Source of the DNA: an uncultured Bacteroidales bacterium
GTDB taxonomy: Bacteria > Bacteroidota > Bacteroidia > Bacteroidales > Muribaculaceae
NCBI GenBank assembly: GCA_902776435.1
Contig: CACYQB010000023.1
Coordinates: 1 to 37,300 of the forward strand
Reading direction: 5' to 3'
DNA: 37,300 nt
Part shown: piece by piece, positions 35,701-37,300 of the stretch
Layout of the letters: each line of letters begins with the position of its first letter
How positions within the stretch are numbered: position 1 is the first letter of the stretch
The notes under the pieces: generated by a model
Databases searched by the model: none
Told to the model about the DNA's origin: nothing
What the model saw: the letters and a program-made list of their open reading frames with translations, nothing else
Program-made: the position numbers and the translations under genes

Positions 35701-37300
35701 CAAGGCTCGTCAAATTTCCACAGTCACTAAACATATAAGCCATATTGGTCACTTCGCTGGTGTTCAGGTACTCCATGCCCGTGATGGATTGAAGGCTCTT
35801 CATTTCATAAAACCAGCCGTAGGTGGTCGTCGGGCGAGCATCAGCAAACGAGGGGTCAAAGACAACTTTGGTCACATTGACATCGGTGCCGTCGGTGTCC
35901 CAACCGGTATCGGTGACGCCCTCGTTCAAGTCGTAGGTCGTGCCGGTGCGGCTACTGCGATCGTTGTCGTAGTAGAATGTCAGCGTGGTGTTCTCAGACG
36001 TGTACACAGCATAGGCCTCTTGGGCTCTGACGCCGAGGGCGCACATCACAGCCGTCACCACAACGGCCAGACGAAAGAGTAGTTTCTTGCTCATAGTTAT
36101 CAGGATTTATTGGTTAATATAATATTGTTGGCGGTTTGGAGTATCTTGTGAGATGCTGACCACAAAGGTAATAAAGTTTTTTCAATTCTCATCATCTATA
36201 TGCCCATTTCAAGCTGTTCACGTTCGATTATAATACCTAGCATCAAATTAGTTAAATTCGTGAAATTCGCATTAGCCCCGTAGGGTTCAGAGGCACATCT
36301 TTATTATTCCCTTATTTTAACGAGACGCAAGTGGTTCCATGAATAGAAAAATCCCTCACGCCAAGAGGAGGAACTGAATATCAGCACTCAATTTTCGTCA
36401 AACTCACGTTAATTACTGATTTGCGTCCATACGTTCGTTCATTCAACTATACGTAAAAAGTGAAAAACAAACCAGATCACAGTCACCAGCACACCCATTC
36501 GCACGAACGGATAACAGATGAAACGACCGGCTGCGTGGGCAGCCGGTCATTTCATGTTTTTGATGTAGTGCCTCCGGTTTCGGATGGGACAGCCTAAGCC
36601 GCCCTTTTATACATCTCACTTGCTTAGAAAATCTTGTTCATATCGATGTTAATCTTCTGATTGTCGGGAGCATTGGGATCGAAAATGATGTCAATGCTGA
36701 AGGCACCAGTCTCGTAAATGTAAATGAGCCTATCTTCGGCGGGCCATGAGAAGGCATAAGAGTGATTAGTAACAATCCTGAAATAGATTTCGGTACCCTC
36801 CGGGAACCAACCGGCCTTGTTTAAACGGTAGATGCCATCAGCGCCTTTAGTCATGTTGTTGCGCTCGTCGTTGAGATCCCACTCGCTTTCAAACAGGTTG
36901 GGGGTGCCGACAACGGTGTAAACCGGTTCGGGCCAGGAGCCGCTCAACAAGTAGTCAATCAGGGTTGTCACGTCGGCGATGTTCAAGTTGCCGTCTGTGT
37001 TGCAGTCTGCATTGGACAGGGAGATGGCCGAGCCTTCGGCATTCAACAGGTAGTCGATCAGGGCTGTCACGTCTCTAATGTTTATGTCGAGGTCATCATT
37101 CACGTCACCGCGGGTGTAGGCAGGCCTCTTGGTGAGGTAGCCGGGATTGCTCGGGCCGCCGTCGATGTGGGCGTAGCCGCCATCAACATGACCGTCATTG
37201 AAGGTCGTGCCCTGGCCACCAACCAGGCTGTTACAGCCAGCGAACATGCGACCTGAATATAACAACGAAGCATTGCTCCATTCATCACCCACATAGATGG

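Overview
The window looks like chromosomal DNA of a gut-type Bacteroidales, most likely a member of the Muribaculaceae or a Prevotella relative. This rests on four things: a starch-utilisation (Sus) locus with SusC/SusD/SusE-type outer-membrane proteins; Bacteroidota promoters (TTTG, about 19-21 bp, TAnnTTTG); BspA-like leucine-rich repeat proteins; and many secreted proteins ending in paired dockerin-like calcium repeats (DxNxDGxxxIxDVTALIDxLL). The taxonomic assignment is inference. No rRNA, tRNA, CRISPR array or intact insertion sequence was seen.

Region by region: (1) 0.5-6.0 kb, plus strand: two tandem secreted proteins (1322 and 461 aa) that share a C-terminal architecture ending in dockerin repeats, separated by a 145-bp fold-back, MITE-like element. 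(2) 6.3-18.6 kb, minus strand: a starch locus read in the order GH13 amylase, SusR-like regulator, SusC, SusD, a SusE/F-like lipoprotein with three starch-binding modules, and GH97 glucosidase. The susC and amylase promoters share a motif (TCAAACAAAAA on the plus strand) at nearly the same distance from their -7 boxes, a candidate SusR operator. (3) 19.0-24.1 kb, plus strand: housekeeping genes for acyl-CoA synthetase, release factor 2 (without the programmed frameshift), a divergent ArgB-family kinase and aspartate-semialdehyde dehydrogenase. (4) 24.2-26.1 kb, minus strand: a zinc-ribbon gene remnant beside a dispersed repeat, and a C69 dipeptidase. (5) 26.4-30.1 kb, plus strand: an ECF sigma factor, a FecR-like anti-sigma factor and an STN-bearing outer-membrane receptor in one tight operon. 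(6) 30.2-37.3 kb: gene debris, a dispersed repeat of about 100 bp, and three minus-strand BspA-like genes with dockerin repeats, the last running off the window.

How they work together: the Sus proteins should bind starch at the surface (SusD, SusE/F), cut it (GH13), import oligosaccharides (SusC) and finish hydrolysis in the periplasm (GH97), with SusR sensing the sugar. The amylase has no lipoprotein cysteine but ends in dockerin repeats, as do five other proteins here. The most interesting possibility in this window is therefore a non-cellulosomal dockerin-based surface assembly or sorting system joining starch degradation to large adhesin-like proteins. No cohesin is recognisable in the window, so this remains a hypothesis.
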